Of a stretch of DNA of 64,000 bases, positions 18,559-28,591 are shown piece after piece (position 1 is the first letter of the stretch; the number at the start of each line of letters is the position of its first letter). Made by a program: the position numbers and the translations under genes. The notes beneath the pieces are model-generated. The model was not told the origin of the DNA, ran no database searches, and worked only from the letters and a program-made list of their open reading frames with translations. The DNA is from an uncultured Fibrobacter sp. (GTDB taxonomy: Bacteria > Fibrobacterota > Fibrobacteria > Fibrobacterales > Fibrobacteraceae): positions 1-64,000 of the forward strand of contig CAMJHM010000006.1 in assembly GCA_946405515.1 (NCBI GenBank), written 5' to 3'.

Positions 18559-18813
18559 ACAGTAGGAAGTGGTTAGACGAGAGAACGCCGCTGCGCGGCT
18601 ACAGACGAGAGACGAGAGAGAAAATTGTCATTGCGAGGGGCGAATAGCCCTGAAGCAATCTCCGTTAGAGAATCTAGAGGCTAGAATCTAGGGGCTAGGG
18701 AGAAATATCACGGCTTCGCCGTCTTATATTGACGCACGAAGTGCGTGATTCTTTTCACTAGCCTCTAGTCTCTAGTCTCTCAAAGACTCACTGCTCATAG
18801 CTCACAGCTCTCG
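18547..18813. repeat. Intergenic heptad-repeat element H2 filling the VWA C-to-D spacer
   Basis: AGTAGGA/AGTAGAC/AGTAGGA/AGTGGTT/AGACGAG/AGAACGC (18547-18588), AGACGAG x2 (18603-18616), CTAG at 18674/18681/18688/18695 and 18758/18765/18772, GCTCATA/GCTCACA/GCTCTCG (18793-18813). Confidence 0.85.
18624..18662. repeat. Short interspersed palindrome-like repeat (TTGTCATTGCGAGGGGC...GCCCTGAAGCAATCTC)
   Basis: Second copy at 37421-37456. Confidence 0.7.
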
Positions 18814-18845
18814 CCCCTTTAATTAAAATATTTTTTCCGATTTAA

Positions 18846-18864
18846 ACAAAATAAGTATATATTT
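18846..18864 (+). promoter_or_regulatory. Shared VWA-paralog promoter element
   Basis: ACAAAATAAGTATATATTT, matches 3575-3593 and 8612-8629. Confidence 0.6.
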
Positions 18865-18912
18865 AAGGTGGGATTTTAAATTTTTACTTCATTTTTCTGA
18901 AGAGGGGTCTGG

Positions 18913-21900
18913 GTGATTGTCTTTTTCTTGCTACTTCTTTGCTCCCTAGCTTTCGCAGCAAACACTAATGCGGCCGTGACGATCGAAGGGAACACGGCAT
19001 CTTACAACGTTGCTGTTGGCGACACACTCCCACTTGCAGCAAAGAACTATATCAACATGGGCGACAACTTCGTCAAATGGGAGATTGTCTCGGGTACAGG
19101 AAAATTCATCGACGAAACAGGCGATACAACGGGATTCATCCCGTCGTCCAGCAATGTTGTCTTGAGAGCGGTAACACGCACTTTGCCTGCGCACAAGGTA
19201 ACTGAAGCAGGAACCACGCTCCAAATACACGAAAATGCAATTATAGGCAGATTTAGACGTTATGGTATTTTTGCATACATCAGTGTCACAGAACCAAGCA
19301 ATTATGCCATCGATATCAATTTCAAGGGCTCTCGCGGCTACTATGAATGTTCTTCTAGCGAATTGGCAACCTGCGACACCCCCACCTCAATAAGTTGTTC
19401 CGTCAATAAATGCGACATTCCGATGAGAACAGCCGGAGACAAATACATTTTCATCTGGACCACGGATGTGTCCTCAAATATCACGAAGGATTCCATAACA
19501 CTCCGACTTTCCAAGGCTAGCACCTTATCAACATCTGTTTCAGGGAGCGGAACGGCAACCATAGATTCTTCATCAAAGAAAGTCACTATACATCGCAAAG
19601 TTTTCGACAACGATTCATTAACCATCACCGCAACACCTAAAGCCGACAACAACTTTGACCACTGGGAAGTCGCATCCGGGGCCTGTTCTATCAAAGACAG
19701 CAAAATGGATACGACCATTGTTTATGGAATAAAAGCCGATTGCCAAGTTAGGGCGGTATTTTCTGCAGGTAAAATCTACAACATCACCAACACTCCAACC
19801 AAATACATATTCGAAGAACATTTGTACGCAAAGACCGTTTCCCATGGCCAAGTCGGCGTAAGGTTCACCTTCACAGCTCCCAGCAGCGGCACTTATGCCA
19901 TTGTCTTGTCAAATACATTAAAACAAGATTCCATTATCTATATTCGCTACACATCTAGCGATTACACTACGCAAGCCACGTCAAAAAGAATATATGGGAC
20001 ATCCTCCGAATCCCTAACACTCACAGCGGGTCAAACCGTCTACATCATCGTCCAACCCAAAAGCAATGCCGCAAACAATTTCTATATCAGCTACGCAATA
20101 CAGTCATATCGGCTCGCGTTGAGTACCGACGGGAAAGGGACTATTAATCCGAATGGTGGCTATTCGACGGCCTACGCAGGCGCAAAATATTCCATTAATG
20201 CAACAGGAAACACCGGCTACCGTTTTTCCAATTGGCAGATTGTATCGGGTTCGCCAGTAATTGAAGACAACATACGCCCTTACACATACGCAGTCATCAA
20301 TGGTGATGCAGAAGTTAAAGCCATATTCAAGCCCGTCTCCATAAAAACACTCTCCTTGGCTAAACAAGAGTTTAACTTTGTGAAGGACTATTATTCCGAA
20401 GGATACGGGTCTGCGGTACATTTTACCTGGACTCCGACTGATACATTCACCTATTGCATCCGAATTGAACCCATTGATGAAATTTACGGATACTTCAGTG
20501 ATTATGGGAATGACAGTCTATTCCATCAAACCATTAATGGTGGCTTGGTCAAGGGAGCAACCGATTTCTATTTCCAGACCGAACCCGGCAAACCACACTA
20601 TTGGTCAATCATGGCATATGGTAAAGAGGCCCTTCCAGACTTAAGGTTCAATGTGTGGATTTCTATTCCGTACTCGCTTGATGTCCAAGCCACAAAGGGT
20701 GGCTCCACAAGTCCGTCCGGGAAGACGAACTACCGCACAGGGGAAACGGTCCAATTGACCGCATGGCCCCACGGCGGATACAAGTTTGATTCTTGGGAAG
20801 TCGTCAAGGGCGACGTCGATCTTTCGTCTACAACAGAAGCCAATATTATAGCCACGCCAAGAGATTCGATATGCATCGTAAAGGCGAAATTTAAAGAAGA
20901 CACTTCTACTGTACCTGCACTAGAAATTTTGCAACTCGACATAAGCGACCATCCCCAAATTTGCGCACAAGTTTCTGCTACAGACAAGAACACAGGCCTT
21001 TCCTTCTATGGGCTTGAGCCAAATGACTTCATCGTGACCCAGGACGGCACCCCAGTCAATACACAAGTTACAAGCATCGAGACGGTCATAGGGATTTCCG
21101 TGGTCATCGTTGTTGACGAAAGTTCTTCGATGCTATCCAACAACCGCGCAGAAAAAGCAAAGGGCGCAATTCGTTCGTTCATCAACAATATGGGCCCGTT
21201 CGACAGGGCCGCCATCGTCGGGTTCGTCGGGAACAAAGATTCGACCGTAGTCCGCCAGGCAATGACATCGAGCAAGGCTCAGCTTCTGAGTGCCGTGAAT
21301 ACCATTTCAACCAACGGAAGTTCAACAAACATCATCTCGGGCGCTCATGCCGCCTTACAGCAAATAACGAACGAGAGCAACGCAACCGCAGTCATCCTCT
21401 TTTCGGATGGAGAAAACAATGATGGAACAATCCAGCAAAAAGATGTCATAAGCCTTGCGAAAGCAAAAAAGACAAGCATCTATACCATTGGCCTTGAAAG
21501 CAAAACAAGACACCCCTTGGAAGACCTAGCCAAAGAGACTGGAGGCATATTCACTTTTGCCAAAGATGCAAGCGAACTGGAAGGAATTTACACCGCTATA
21601 CGCAGCAATGTCGCATCGCAGTACATGGTCTGCTATGAGTCACCTGACAACACCCTAAACGGCGACACGCACAACGTCGTAATCTCAACGACATTCAACA
21701 AGAAAACAGCCAAGGATTCCGCCCAATGGAACGAGGGGTCTCTTCCGCCAATAGTTACACTCACGGAAAACACATGGAAACTGATTGACAAGACCCAACC
21801 TGCAAACACACCGCTCACTATCAGCGTTTACATCAATTCCATGCTCAACATCGCCTCTGCGCAACTTTACCTACACGTAATCAATTCCTCAGACGGACAA

Positions 21901-23637
21901 TTCACAAGCAAATCCATGACGCACGTCCGCGATAGTCTCTGGGAATTTACCGTCCCGGCAAACCTTGTCACAAAACCCGGTTTGGAGTTCTACGTCATAG
22001 CAACAGATACTGCAGGGCAAACCGGGAAATCGCCGAGAATACCGACCCCGGGCAAAGAGCCTTATACGATATTCATTGATAACGACATTCCCGTTGTCGA
22101 GGAAATTATCGTGGCCTGCGAAGATTCTACGACAGACATGAAGACATTCACCTTCCGATTCTCCGACATCAATGGAATCGGCAAAACCACTCTCCACTAC
22201 AGGGACTCACGCACAACCATTTTCCAAGAACAACCCCTCCCCTATTCCTACTCAACCAGTTTATGGAGTACAAAAATTTCTGCGGGCACAACGAATTTTT
22301 CCAGCATCGACTATTACCTGCGCATCTCGGACTCCTTGGGTACAATACTCCGCTATCCGAGCAGCGGATTCTTAACTACGGAGGCTTGCGAAGTCAAGGT
22401 TGTAATACCTCCAGAAGACTCGACAGTAACGGACTCGACCGTAACAGACTCAACCATATCGGATTCTATTGCCGGAGACACCACCATAAACACATGGAGA
22501 GATTCCATTGTGTACTCACTCATTGCCGACACGGCTGAGATATACGACAAGGATTTGGATGGCCAAGCAGACTATGTGAGAGTTCACTTCAAAGAAGATC
22601 GTAGCGACAACATCACAAGCATAGATTCCATCTTCTGGAACTCGAACCGTGGCGAATGGCGCTATGTGCCGATGGGGACGTTGAAGAGAAACCGTTCGGA
22701 CGGCAAATGGTTCGAAGCCTACATCAATAAGCCATACAAGTACGGGTTAACCAAAGCAGATACGGTAAGGAAGCCATTCCTAGGCTTTACAACCATTTAT
22801 TCCGACAGCATGGAATATGTCATGCTCACCGACAAAGTCGGTGCAGTTCCTACGAAAGCGACAAAAATTCCTGGGAAAGTCGGTCTCAAGGAATACATGA
22901 ATCCCGAATTAAAACTTCCTCCGGACACGCTTATTATCTGGATGTCCGAGCCTATCAAGAATGTCGGCAACGAGAAAGGTTGGGAAACCTTGTTCCGCTA
23001 TTCAGCATCCTGCACAGACACCGCCTCGCAGCCACTCCTTCTGAAAGAAGCCCCAACTATCCGTGAAAACGGACAATTATGGACAGTCATCCTAGATGAC
23101 TATTCTGTAAAAGAAGGTTTCTGCCTGTCCACAGCTCCCGAAGCAAGCTACGAAGACTTGAATGGTAACTCCTTGGGTCGTGGTGGAGTCAAGATAGACG
23201 GAAAGGATGGTAAAATTTACCTCAGCGAGGTGCGTCCGCTGCAAGCTATCAGCGGCATAGGTGAGACACCTCAGTGGATTCCGCCGGGAGGTTCCGCTTG
23301 GGAACTCCTACCAGACTCGCTTTCTGCCATCAGCGTGAAATCTTCCATGCCCTATACGGCTGAAGTCTATATATTCGATGGAATCGCATCTTACGTAACG
23401 CACTTCAAGCAGAAATTCGGCTACGAAAGCGAAACGGACAAAACCAATCGCAGCTTAGCCATCGACGCATCCAAACAACTAGGATTCCTGCACTGGAACC
23501 AGCGTTCCGAGAAGGGGCGCAAAGTCGGTACAGGCATCTATATCTGGAAGATATTCTTCAAGTTCGAAGACGGACATAAAGAAACACGAATCATCAAAAC
23601 AGGCGTGTACCGGAAGAACAAGAAAAAAGGCCATTAG
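18913..23637 (+). CDS. Giant VWA-domain surface protein, paralog D (1574 aa)
   Basis: GTG start after an AGAGGGG ribosome-binding site; signal peptide MIVFFLLLLCSLAFAANTNA; VVIVVDESSSMLSNNR; conserved C-terminus. Confidence 0.9.
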   Translation: MIVFFLLLLCSLAFAANTNAAVTIEGNTASYNVAVGDTLPLAAKNYINMGDNFVKWEIVSGTGKFIDETGDTTGFIPSSSNVVLRAVTRTLPAHKVTEAGTTLQIHENAIIGRFRRYGIFAYISVTEPSNYAIDINFKGSRGYYECSSSELATCDTPTSISCSVNKCDIPMRTAGDKYIFIWTTDVSSNITKDSITLRLSKASTLSTSVSGSGTATIDSSSKKVTIHRKVFDNDSLTITATPKADNNFDHWEVASGACSIKDSKMDTTIVYGIKADCQVRAVFSAGKIYNITNTPTKYIFEEHLYAKTVSHGQVGVRFTFTAPSSGTYAIVLSNTLKQDSIIYIRYTSSDYTTQATSKRIYGTSSESLTLTAGQTVYIIVQPKSNAANNFYISYAIQSYRLALSTDGKGTINPNGGYSTAYAGAKYSINATGNTGYRFSNWQIVSGSPVIEDNIRPYTYAVINGDAEVKAIFKPVSIKTLSLAKQEFNFVKDYYSEGYGSAVHFTWTPTDTFTYCIRIEPIDEIYGYFSDYGNDSLFHQTINGGLVKGATDFYFQTEPGKPHYWSIMAYGKEALPDLRFNVWISIPYSLDVQATKGGSTSPSGKTNYRTGETVQLTAWPHGGYKFDSWEVVKGDVDLSSTTEANIIATPRDSICIVKAKFKEDTSTVPALEILQLDISDHPQICAQVSATDKNTGLSFYGLEPNDFIVTQDGTPVNTQVTSIETVIGISVVIVVDESSSMLSNNRAEKAKGAIRSFINNMGPFDRAAIVGFVGNKDSTVVRQAMTSSKAQLLSAVNTISTNGSSTNIISGAHAALQQITNESNATAVILFSDGENNDGTIQQKDVISLAKAKKTSIYTIGLESKTRHPLEDLAKETGGIFTFAKDASELEGIYTAIRSNVASQYMVCYESPDNTLNGDTHNVVISTTFNKKTAKDSAQWNEGSLPPIVTLTENTWKLIDKTQPANTPLTISVYINSMLNIASAQLYLHVINSSDGQFTSKSMTHVRDSLWEFTVPANLVTKPGLEFYVIATDTAGQTGKSPRIPTPGKEPYTIFIDNDIPVVEEIIVACEDSTTDMKTFTFRFSDINGIGKTTLHYRDSRTTIFQEQPLPYSYSTSLWSTKISAGTTNFSSIDYYLRISDSLGTILRYPSSGFLTTEACEVKVVIPPEDSTVTDSTVTDSTISDSIAGDTTINTWRDSIVYSLIADTAEIYDKDLDGQADYVRVHFKEDRSDNITSIDSIFWNSNRGEWRYVPMGTLKRNRSDGKWFEAYINKPYKYGLTKADTVRKPFLGFTTIYSDSMEYVMLTDKVGAVPTKATKIPGKVGLKEYMNPELKLPPDTLIIWMSEPIKNVGNEKGWETLFRYSASCTDTASQPLLLKEAPTIRENGQLWTVILDDYSVKEGFCLSTAPEASYEDLNGNSLGRGGVKIDGKDGKIYLSEVRPLQAISGIGETPQWIPPGGSAWELLPDSLSAISVKSSMPYTAEVYIFDGIASYVTHFKQKFGYESETDKTNRSLAIDASKQLGFLHWNQRSEKGRKVGTGIYIWKIFFKFEDGHKETRIIKTGVYRKNKKKGH

Positions 23638-23652
23638 GGCAAACCTAATGGC
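23623..23652 (-). terminator. Terminator for the 23676-24290 gene, overlapping the 3' end of the convergent paralog D
   Basis: Minus strand GCCATTAGGtttgcCCTAATGGCCTTTTTTC. Confidence 0.75.
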
Positions 23653-23675
23653 ACATAAAAAAGCGATTTAACAGA

Positions 23676-24290
23676 TTAATCAGAAGTCTGCTTGTAAATC
23701 TTGTCGCGAGAAACTTCGATATTCCACGCGAGCATAAGCCCTATGCGAAGCGAAGAAACTCTGAACTTGATGTCGTCATCCGAAAATGATTTTTGCATCG
23801 AAGAATAATCAACGCTAGCTTCTACCGTGATTCCCATGGGCAAAACAACACCCACGCCACAATTGGCGAAGTAATTAAGCGGGCGTTCCCACCAATTGCC
23901 GTCAAGCGTGACAGGAGCAAGATAACCGCCCCTCACCGACAAGTATGGAGAAACAATGCTTTCTCTCATGATTCGGCCAAACGAGAGCACGGCCCACAGA
24001 GGGATAGACGGCGGAGCGGCCTCCGAGCCATCACTTTGCTGCGCGCTGCGGAAGCCAATACCGGCTCCGTACCGCATCGGGCTAAATTCTGCCGAGAAAA
24101 GGGCCTCGATACCAGCCTCAATTACAAAATTCGTCTCCCACTCCTGTTCCGCGGCAATATCCATTGAATCCCTAGAGATGGTTGCATCCGTCGGAAAATA
24201 GAACTGAGCAAACGGTTTCAAGTCGAATGAATGAGAAAAGCCAAAAAGACAAAGGCCAATCAAAAGAAAAATTTTTTTATTCCAGGACAA
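23676..24290 (-). CDS. Outer-membrane beta-barrel-like protein (204 aa)
   Basis: Signal peptide plus alternating amphipathic strands (AEFSPMRYGAGIGFRSAQQ, SPYLSVRGGYLAPV, GVGVVLPMGITVEASVDYSS). Confidence 0.55.
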   Translation of the reverse strand: MSWNKKIFLLIGLCLFGFSHSFDLKPFAQFYFPTDATISRDSMDIAAEQEWETNFVIEAGIEALFSAEFSPMRYGAGIGFRSAQQSDGSEAAPPSIPLWAVLSFGRIMRESIVSPYLSVRGGYLAPVTLDGNWWERPLNYFANCGVGVVLPMGITVEASVDYSSMQKSFSDDDIKFRVSSLRIGLMLAWNIEVSRDKIYKQTSD

Positions 24291-24388
24291 ATCTAATCCT
24301 CCAGTTCTCGTATAAGATAAGAAAAAATCCCAATAAAAACAAACTCATGAAAAAAATTTACCGTTTTTCCGCTTGTTCTAAAAATTTT

Positions 24389-25012
24389 TCACAAGGGATT
24401 GTTCCCACAGGTCCGGTTCAACTTGACAAACGCGTTTACCGGGTCTGCATAATTCCAGATACCCCCGAGACTCGCGACCCCGGCAGGGGCAAGTTTTCTA
24501 AAGTTATCCATCGAATCCACGTCCACTCCGCCACAAAGGATCAACGCAGGCCGGCTGTCAAGATTTCCTGAATCAAAGAATTTCCCAGCCTGTTCCAGGC
24601 CAAGCGTCTCAACAGCGTCAATCGCCGAAAATGGCTGAAAAACAGGCCCCACCAATGCTCCGGAAACCCATCCGGGCAAATGGAGATATTCATCGACACT
24701 CGAGACTCTAGCAATACAATTCACCCGTTTCCAGCTTTCCGGGACCACCCCCGCCAACAGCCGCGCATCGCAAATGCAACCACGTACATCAAGCCTTTCG
24801 GCCATTCCTGGCGTACCGGACAACCAAATACGGTCGCGGCACTCCATCGGGAGCCCGAGCAGCCAACGTTCGTATTCATCGGTACCGGCACAACGGCCCG
24901 ATCTAGAGCGTTTATCTAAAATCAGCCGCGTGAGCCCACGGCGGAACATTTCCTCGATATCGTCGTATTCCGAGGCAAAATCATCTGGAGATGTAATGAC
25001 CCATAACCGCAT
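24389..25012 (-). CDS. Thiamine-phosphate synthase/TenI-like protein
   Basis: MRLWVITSPDDF start, GALVGPVFQPFSA, ILCGGVDVDSMDNFRKLAPAGVASLGGIWN typical of the ThiE/TenI fold; listed ORF extends to 25036. Confidence 0.65.
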   Translation of the reverse strand: MRLWVITSPDDFASEYDDIEEMFRRGLTRLILDKRSRSGRCAGTDEYERWLLGLPMECRDRIWLSGTPGMAERLDVRGCICDARLLAGVVPESWKRVNCIARVSSVDEYLHLPGWVSGALVGPVFQPFSAIDAVETLGLEQAGKFFDSGNLDSRPALILCGGVDVDSMDNFRKLAPAGVASLGGIWNYADPVNAFVKLNRTCGNNPL

Positions 25013-25134
25013 ACGCAAAATATAACAAAGATGCAAGTTTCACCCAATAAGTCCCCAAAACAACGCTAAGTGACCATTAAGCGCAAATTCTCAAATAAAT
25101 TTAAACGAGGCTGAATACAGGAAGAATAGAGGGA

Positions 25135-28100
25135 ATGTTACAAAATACTATTTTTGGGTTCGCTTATAGAGGTTTTATGAAGCTGAGCAAATACCCGAAC
25201 GTTATTGCCTTCCTGATATTCGTCTTTTGCAGTATTTTTGTGCAAATGGGGTTGTTCGTCCACTTCCAGCGCTGGCTGTCGTTCTCGTTCGAGGGCTCCG
25301 CATTCTGGTGGCGCAGCATGCTTCTTCAGGTCGCCATCTTCTCGCCAAGCATTTTCATGATGCCGGCAGCAAGCTATTTCGCCGGACATTTCCGCAAGGG
25401 CCGTGTCATGGCCTGGTCGTCGGTGGGGATGGTTGCGGCCGTTATCGCCATCGTTGTTTGTTATGTGGCAGGCGCCGAATGGGTGGCCTACGGCCTGCTT
25501 GGTCTTTACGGCGTTTTCCTCGCCATCCTCACTCCGGCAAAGCTCGGTATCATGAAGGAGATGGTCGAAAGCGAAGATCTGGTGAAGATCAACGCCTGGT
25601 ACATGGCCCTTTCTGTACTCGGTACGGCAGGCGCGGCATTCTTCGCCATGGGCCTTTCCGGCAGGCCGGACTCCCCCGTCAGCATCGATCTCACCCTCTG
25701 GATTTACCTCGGACTGAGCATTCTTGCTAGCATCTGCTGTTTCTGCATCAAGGTCGGAAAGATGCAGACGAAGCTCCGGATGCGTTCCTCCCGCCGTAAC
25801 TTCGCGGCCACCTGGAGGCACCCCATCGTCCGTCTTTCCATCCTGGGCCTTTCCGCATTCTGGGGCGTAACGCAGATCTTCCTCATCCTCATCCAGAACA
25901 TGACGGACATGCTCAACACGGCGGTCATCCCCATCTCGATGTTCATCGTCACCATGGGCTACGTGTTCGGATCGCTCTCCGCCAGTTGGGCATCCAAGGG
26001 CTTTGTCGAAACAGGCCTCATCCCGTTCTCGGCGGCAGCGTCGGCAATCACGATGTTTGCGCTCCCCTTCGTCCACAACGGATGGTTGCAGGCGGTACTT
26101 TACGGCATTATCGGCTGGAGCGCGGGTTGCGCATTCGTCATCCTCCGGACGGTCATCCAGAACTTTACCCGACCCGACACGGCAGGGCGCATCCACGCCG
26201 TTGCGAACATGATCCAAATGGCGTTCCTCGTGGTCATCATGGGCGGACAGACGCTGCTCCTGATATTCACGCCGGTGACGCTGGATTACTGCTTCATGAT
26301 CCTCGCGGTCATCCTCGCGCTCAGCTTCATCACGAACCTCCGCCACACCCCGATGCCGCTTTTGCGCGCAGCACTCCGTTTCGCATTTGCGTTCGTATTC
26401 CGCTACCGCGTCAAGGTCGTCGGCGTCCAGAATATTCCGGAATCGGGACCGGTCATTCTCGTGGGCCCGCATTTCAGTTTCATCGACTGGGCAGTGCTGC
26501 AGATGACATCGCCCAGGCCGCTCCGTATTGCAAGCAACCGCAACACGTTCGCCGACTGGTACCAGCGCTGGTTCTCGCACGGAAAATTCTTCATCAACAT
26601 CAACCGTCGCGACCCCGCCCCCGCAATGGAGCGCATCCACGAAGCACTGAAGAAGGGCGAAGCCGTCGTCATCTTCCCCGAAGGCGAAGTTTCCAAGAAA
26701 GCGTTCATGTCGTCGTTCTCGCTCGACTACTCGAAGGCATTTGAAGACACGAACGCCCCAGTAGTCCCGTTCTACATCCAAGGGCTGTGGGGCAGCCGCT
26801 ACAGCCACGCCTCCGAAAGCGTGAACCGCCCGCAAGCCTTTAACCGAGTCATCAGCGTCGGCTATGGCAAGATGCTTCCGGCAAACACACCAGAAGAGAC
26901 CATCCACAAGGAACTGGAATTCCTGGGGACCGACATCTGGAACGTCGCGATGGACCATTCGCAAACAATTGTCCCGCTCTGGTTCAAGGCGATGCGCAAG
27001 CGCCGTTTCCGCCCGATACTCATCGATCCCGCAGGCAGCCACGTGAACGGCTACGGCATGATCCGTCTCTGCCACTACTTCGGCCGCATCATCAAGTCCG
27101 CCACCAAGAGCGACAAGCACGTCGGCTTCATGTTGCCTACGAGCAGGGATGCAGCCCTCGGCATCATCTCGATTCTCGGCACGAGCAAGACTAGCGTGAA
27201 CCTGAACTATTCCGCCCCGGTCGACACCATCCTCGGATGCATCGACAAGGCAGATGTAAAAACGGTTGTCACAACGCACGCCTTCTTCGACAAGCTCTGC
27301 GCAAAGAATATCGCCTTCTCGCAAATTGCGGGCAAGTGCGCGATGATATACCTGGACGAAGAAGAAGCAAAGATTTCTACAGTAAGCAAGATCCTTTCGA
27401 CAGCGATTATCATGGCCTGTCCGGGAGGACTCCTGCGTAGGCTATGGTTCTCGGCCGCGAAGTTGAACGACGATGCTGTCATCCTGTTCAGTTCGGGCTC
27501 CGAAGGCACGCCCAAGGGTGTCGAGCTTACGCACAAGAACGTCATCTCGAATGCGCAGCAGGGAGACTATGTCATAAAGCTCTGCCGCACCGATGTCATG
27601 ACGGCCCTGCTCCCGCTGTTCCATTCCTTCGGCTTTACGCTCACCTTCATCTTGCCGCTCCTGGACGGCGTGCCGATGGTACTCTGTCCCGACCCGACCG
27701 ACATCAAGACGCTCGCCCGCGTGTGCGCCCAGTACAAGACCACCATCATGATGGGTACGCCCACGTTCCTGCGCGCCATCGCCATCAACCGCTGGGTTCA
27801 CCCGATGTGCCTTGATTCGCTGCGCTACATTATCGCCGGCGCCGAAAAGCTCCGCCCCGAAATGCGCGAGGCGTTCAAGCTCAAGTTCGGCAAGGACATC
27901 TACGAAGGTTACGGTTGCACAGAGCTTACGCCGCTTACGACAATCAATGCGCCCAACGTGTTGCTCGACGACTTCCTCACGATGGAAAAATGCAGCGACC
28001 CCACGAGTATCGGACTTCCGACCCCGGGTGCCGTATGCGCCATCATCGACCCCGAAACGAACGAATTCCTGCCGCAAGGCGCAGAGGGCATGCTTGTCGT

Positions 28101-28581
28101 GACCGGCCCGCAAGTGATGAAGGGTTATCTAAAAGACAAGGAAAAGACCGAGAACGTCATCCTCGAAATCGATGGCCGCCGCTGGTACAAGACAGGCGAC
28201 AAGTGCTCCATCACGAAGGACGGATTCGTGTTGATTCTCGGACGTTACAGCCGCTTCGCGAAGCTCGGCGGAGAAATGATTTCGCTTACTGCGGTCGAAC
28301 TCCGCATTGCCGAAACAAAGATTCTCGATGGTTCGGAATTTGCAGTGACGGCCGTTGCCGACTCGTCGAAGGGCGAACGCATCGTACTGCTTGTCAAGGG
28401 GGACCTCGATACCGAAGAAATTTCACGCAGTCTGCGTAAGTCGGGCATGCCTCCCCTGATGCTCCCCGGATCGGTATTCTGCGTCAACGAAATTCCGAAG
28501 CTCGGTTCTGGGAAATGGGATTTCCCCGGAATGAAGAAGATGGCGACAGAACTCGAAGAGAATAAGAAAAGGACAACCTAA
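25135..28581 (+). CDS. aas: Trifunctional fusion: MFS (LplT-like) + PlsC acyltransferase + AMP-dependent acyl-ACP synthetase (Aas-like)
   Basis: 12-TM N-terminal half; VGPHFSFIDWAVLQ...FPEGEVSKKA acyltransferase motifs; VILFSSGSEGTPKGVELTHKNV adenylation motif. Confidence 0.88.
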   Translation: MLQNTIFGFAYRGFMKLSKYPNVIAFLIFVFCSIFVQMGLFVHFQRWLSFSFEGSAFWWRSMLLQVAIFSPSIFMMPAASYFAGHFRKGRVMAWSSVGMVAAVIAIVVCYVAGAEWVAYGLLGLYGVFLAILTPAKLGIMKEMVESEDLVKINAWYMALSVLGTAGAAFFAMGLSGRPDSPVSIDLTLWIYLGLSILASICCFCIKVGKMQTKLRMRSSRRNFAATWRHPIVRLSILGLSAFWGVTQIFLILIQNMTDMLNTAVIPISMFIVTMGYVFGSLSASWASKGFVETGLIPFSAAASAITMFALPFVHNGWLQAVLYGIIGWSAGCAFVILRTVIQNFTRPDTAGRIHAVANMIQMAFLVVIMGGQTLLLIFTPVTLDYCFMILAVILALSFITNLRHTPMPLLRAALRFAFAFVFRYRVKVVGVQNIPESGPVILVGPHFSFIDWAVLQMTSPRPLRIASNRNTFADWYQRWFSHGKFFININRRDPAPAMERIHEALKKGEAVVIFPEGEVSKKAFMSSFSLDYSKAFEDTNAPVVPFYIQGLWGSRYSHASESVNRPQAFNRVISVGYGKMLPANTPEETIHKELEFLGTDIWNVAMDHSQTIVPLWFKAMRKRRFRPILIDPAGSHVNGYGMIRLCHYFGRIIKSATKSDKHVGFMLPTSRDAALGIISILGTSKTSVNLNYSAPVDTILGCIDKADVKTVVTTHAFFDKLCAKNIAFSQIAGKCAMIYLDEEEAKISTVSKILSTAIIMACPGGLLRRLWFSAAKLNDDAVILFSSGSEGTPKGVELTHKNVISNAQQGDYVIKLCRTDVMTALLPLFHSFGFTLTFILPLLDGVPMVLCPDPTDIKTLARVCAQYKTTIMMGTPTFLRAIAINRWVHPMCLDSLRYIIAGAEKLRPEMREAFKLKFGKDIYEGYGCTELTPLTTINAPNVLLDDFLTMEKCSDPTSIGLPTPGAVCAIIDPETNEFLPQGAEGMLVVTGPQVMKGYLKDKEKTENVILEIDGRRWYKTGDKCSITKDGFVLILGRYSRFAKLGGEMISLTAVELRIAETKILDGSEFAVTAVADSSKGERIVLLVKGDLDTEEISRSLRKSGMPPLMLPGSVFCVNEIPKLGSGKWDFPGMKKMATELEENKKRTT

Positions 28582-28591
28582 TTTTTAAGAC

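Noticed and set aside
25138-27324. 728-aa minus-strand ORF opposite the aas-type fusion
   Set aside because: Shadow ORF; the plus strand encodes recognised domains throughout.
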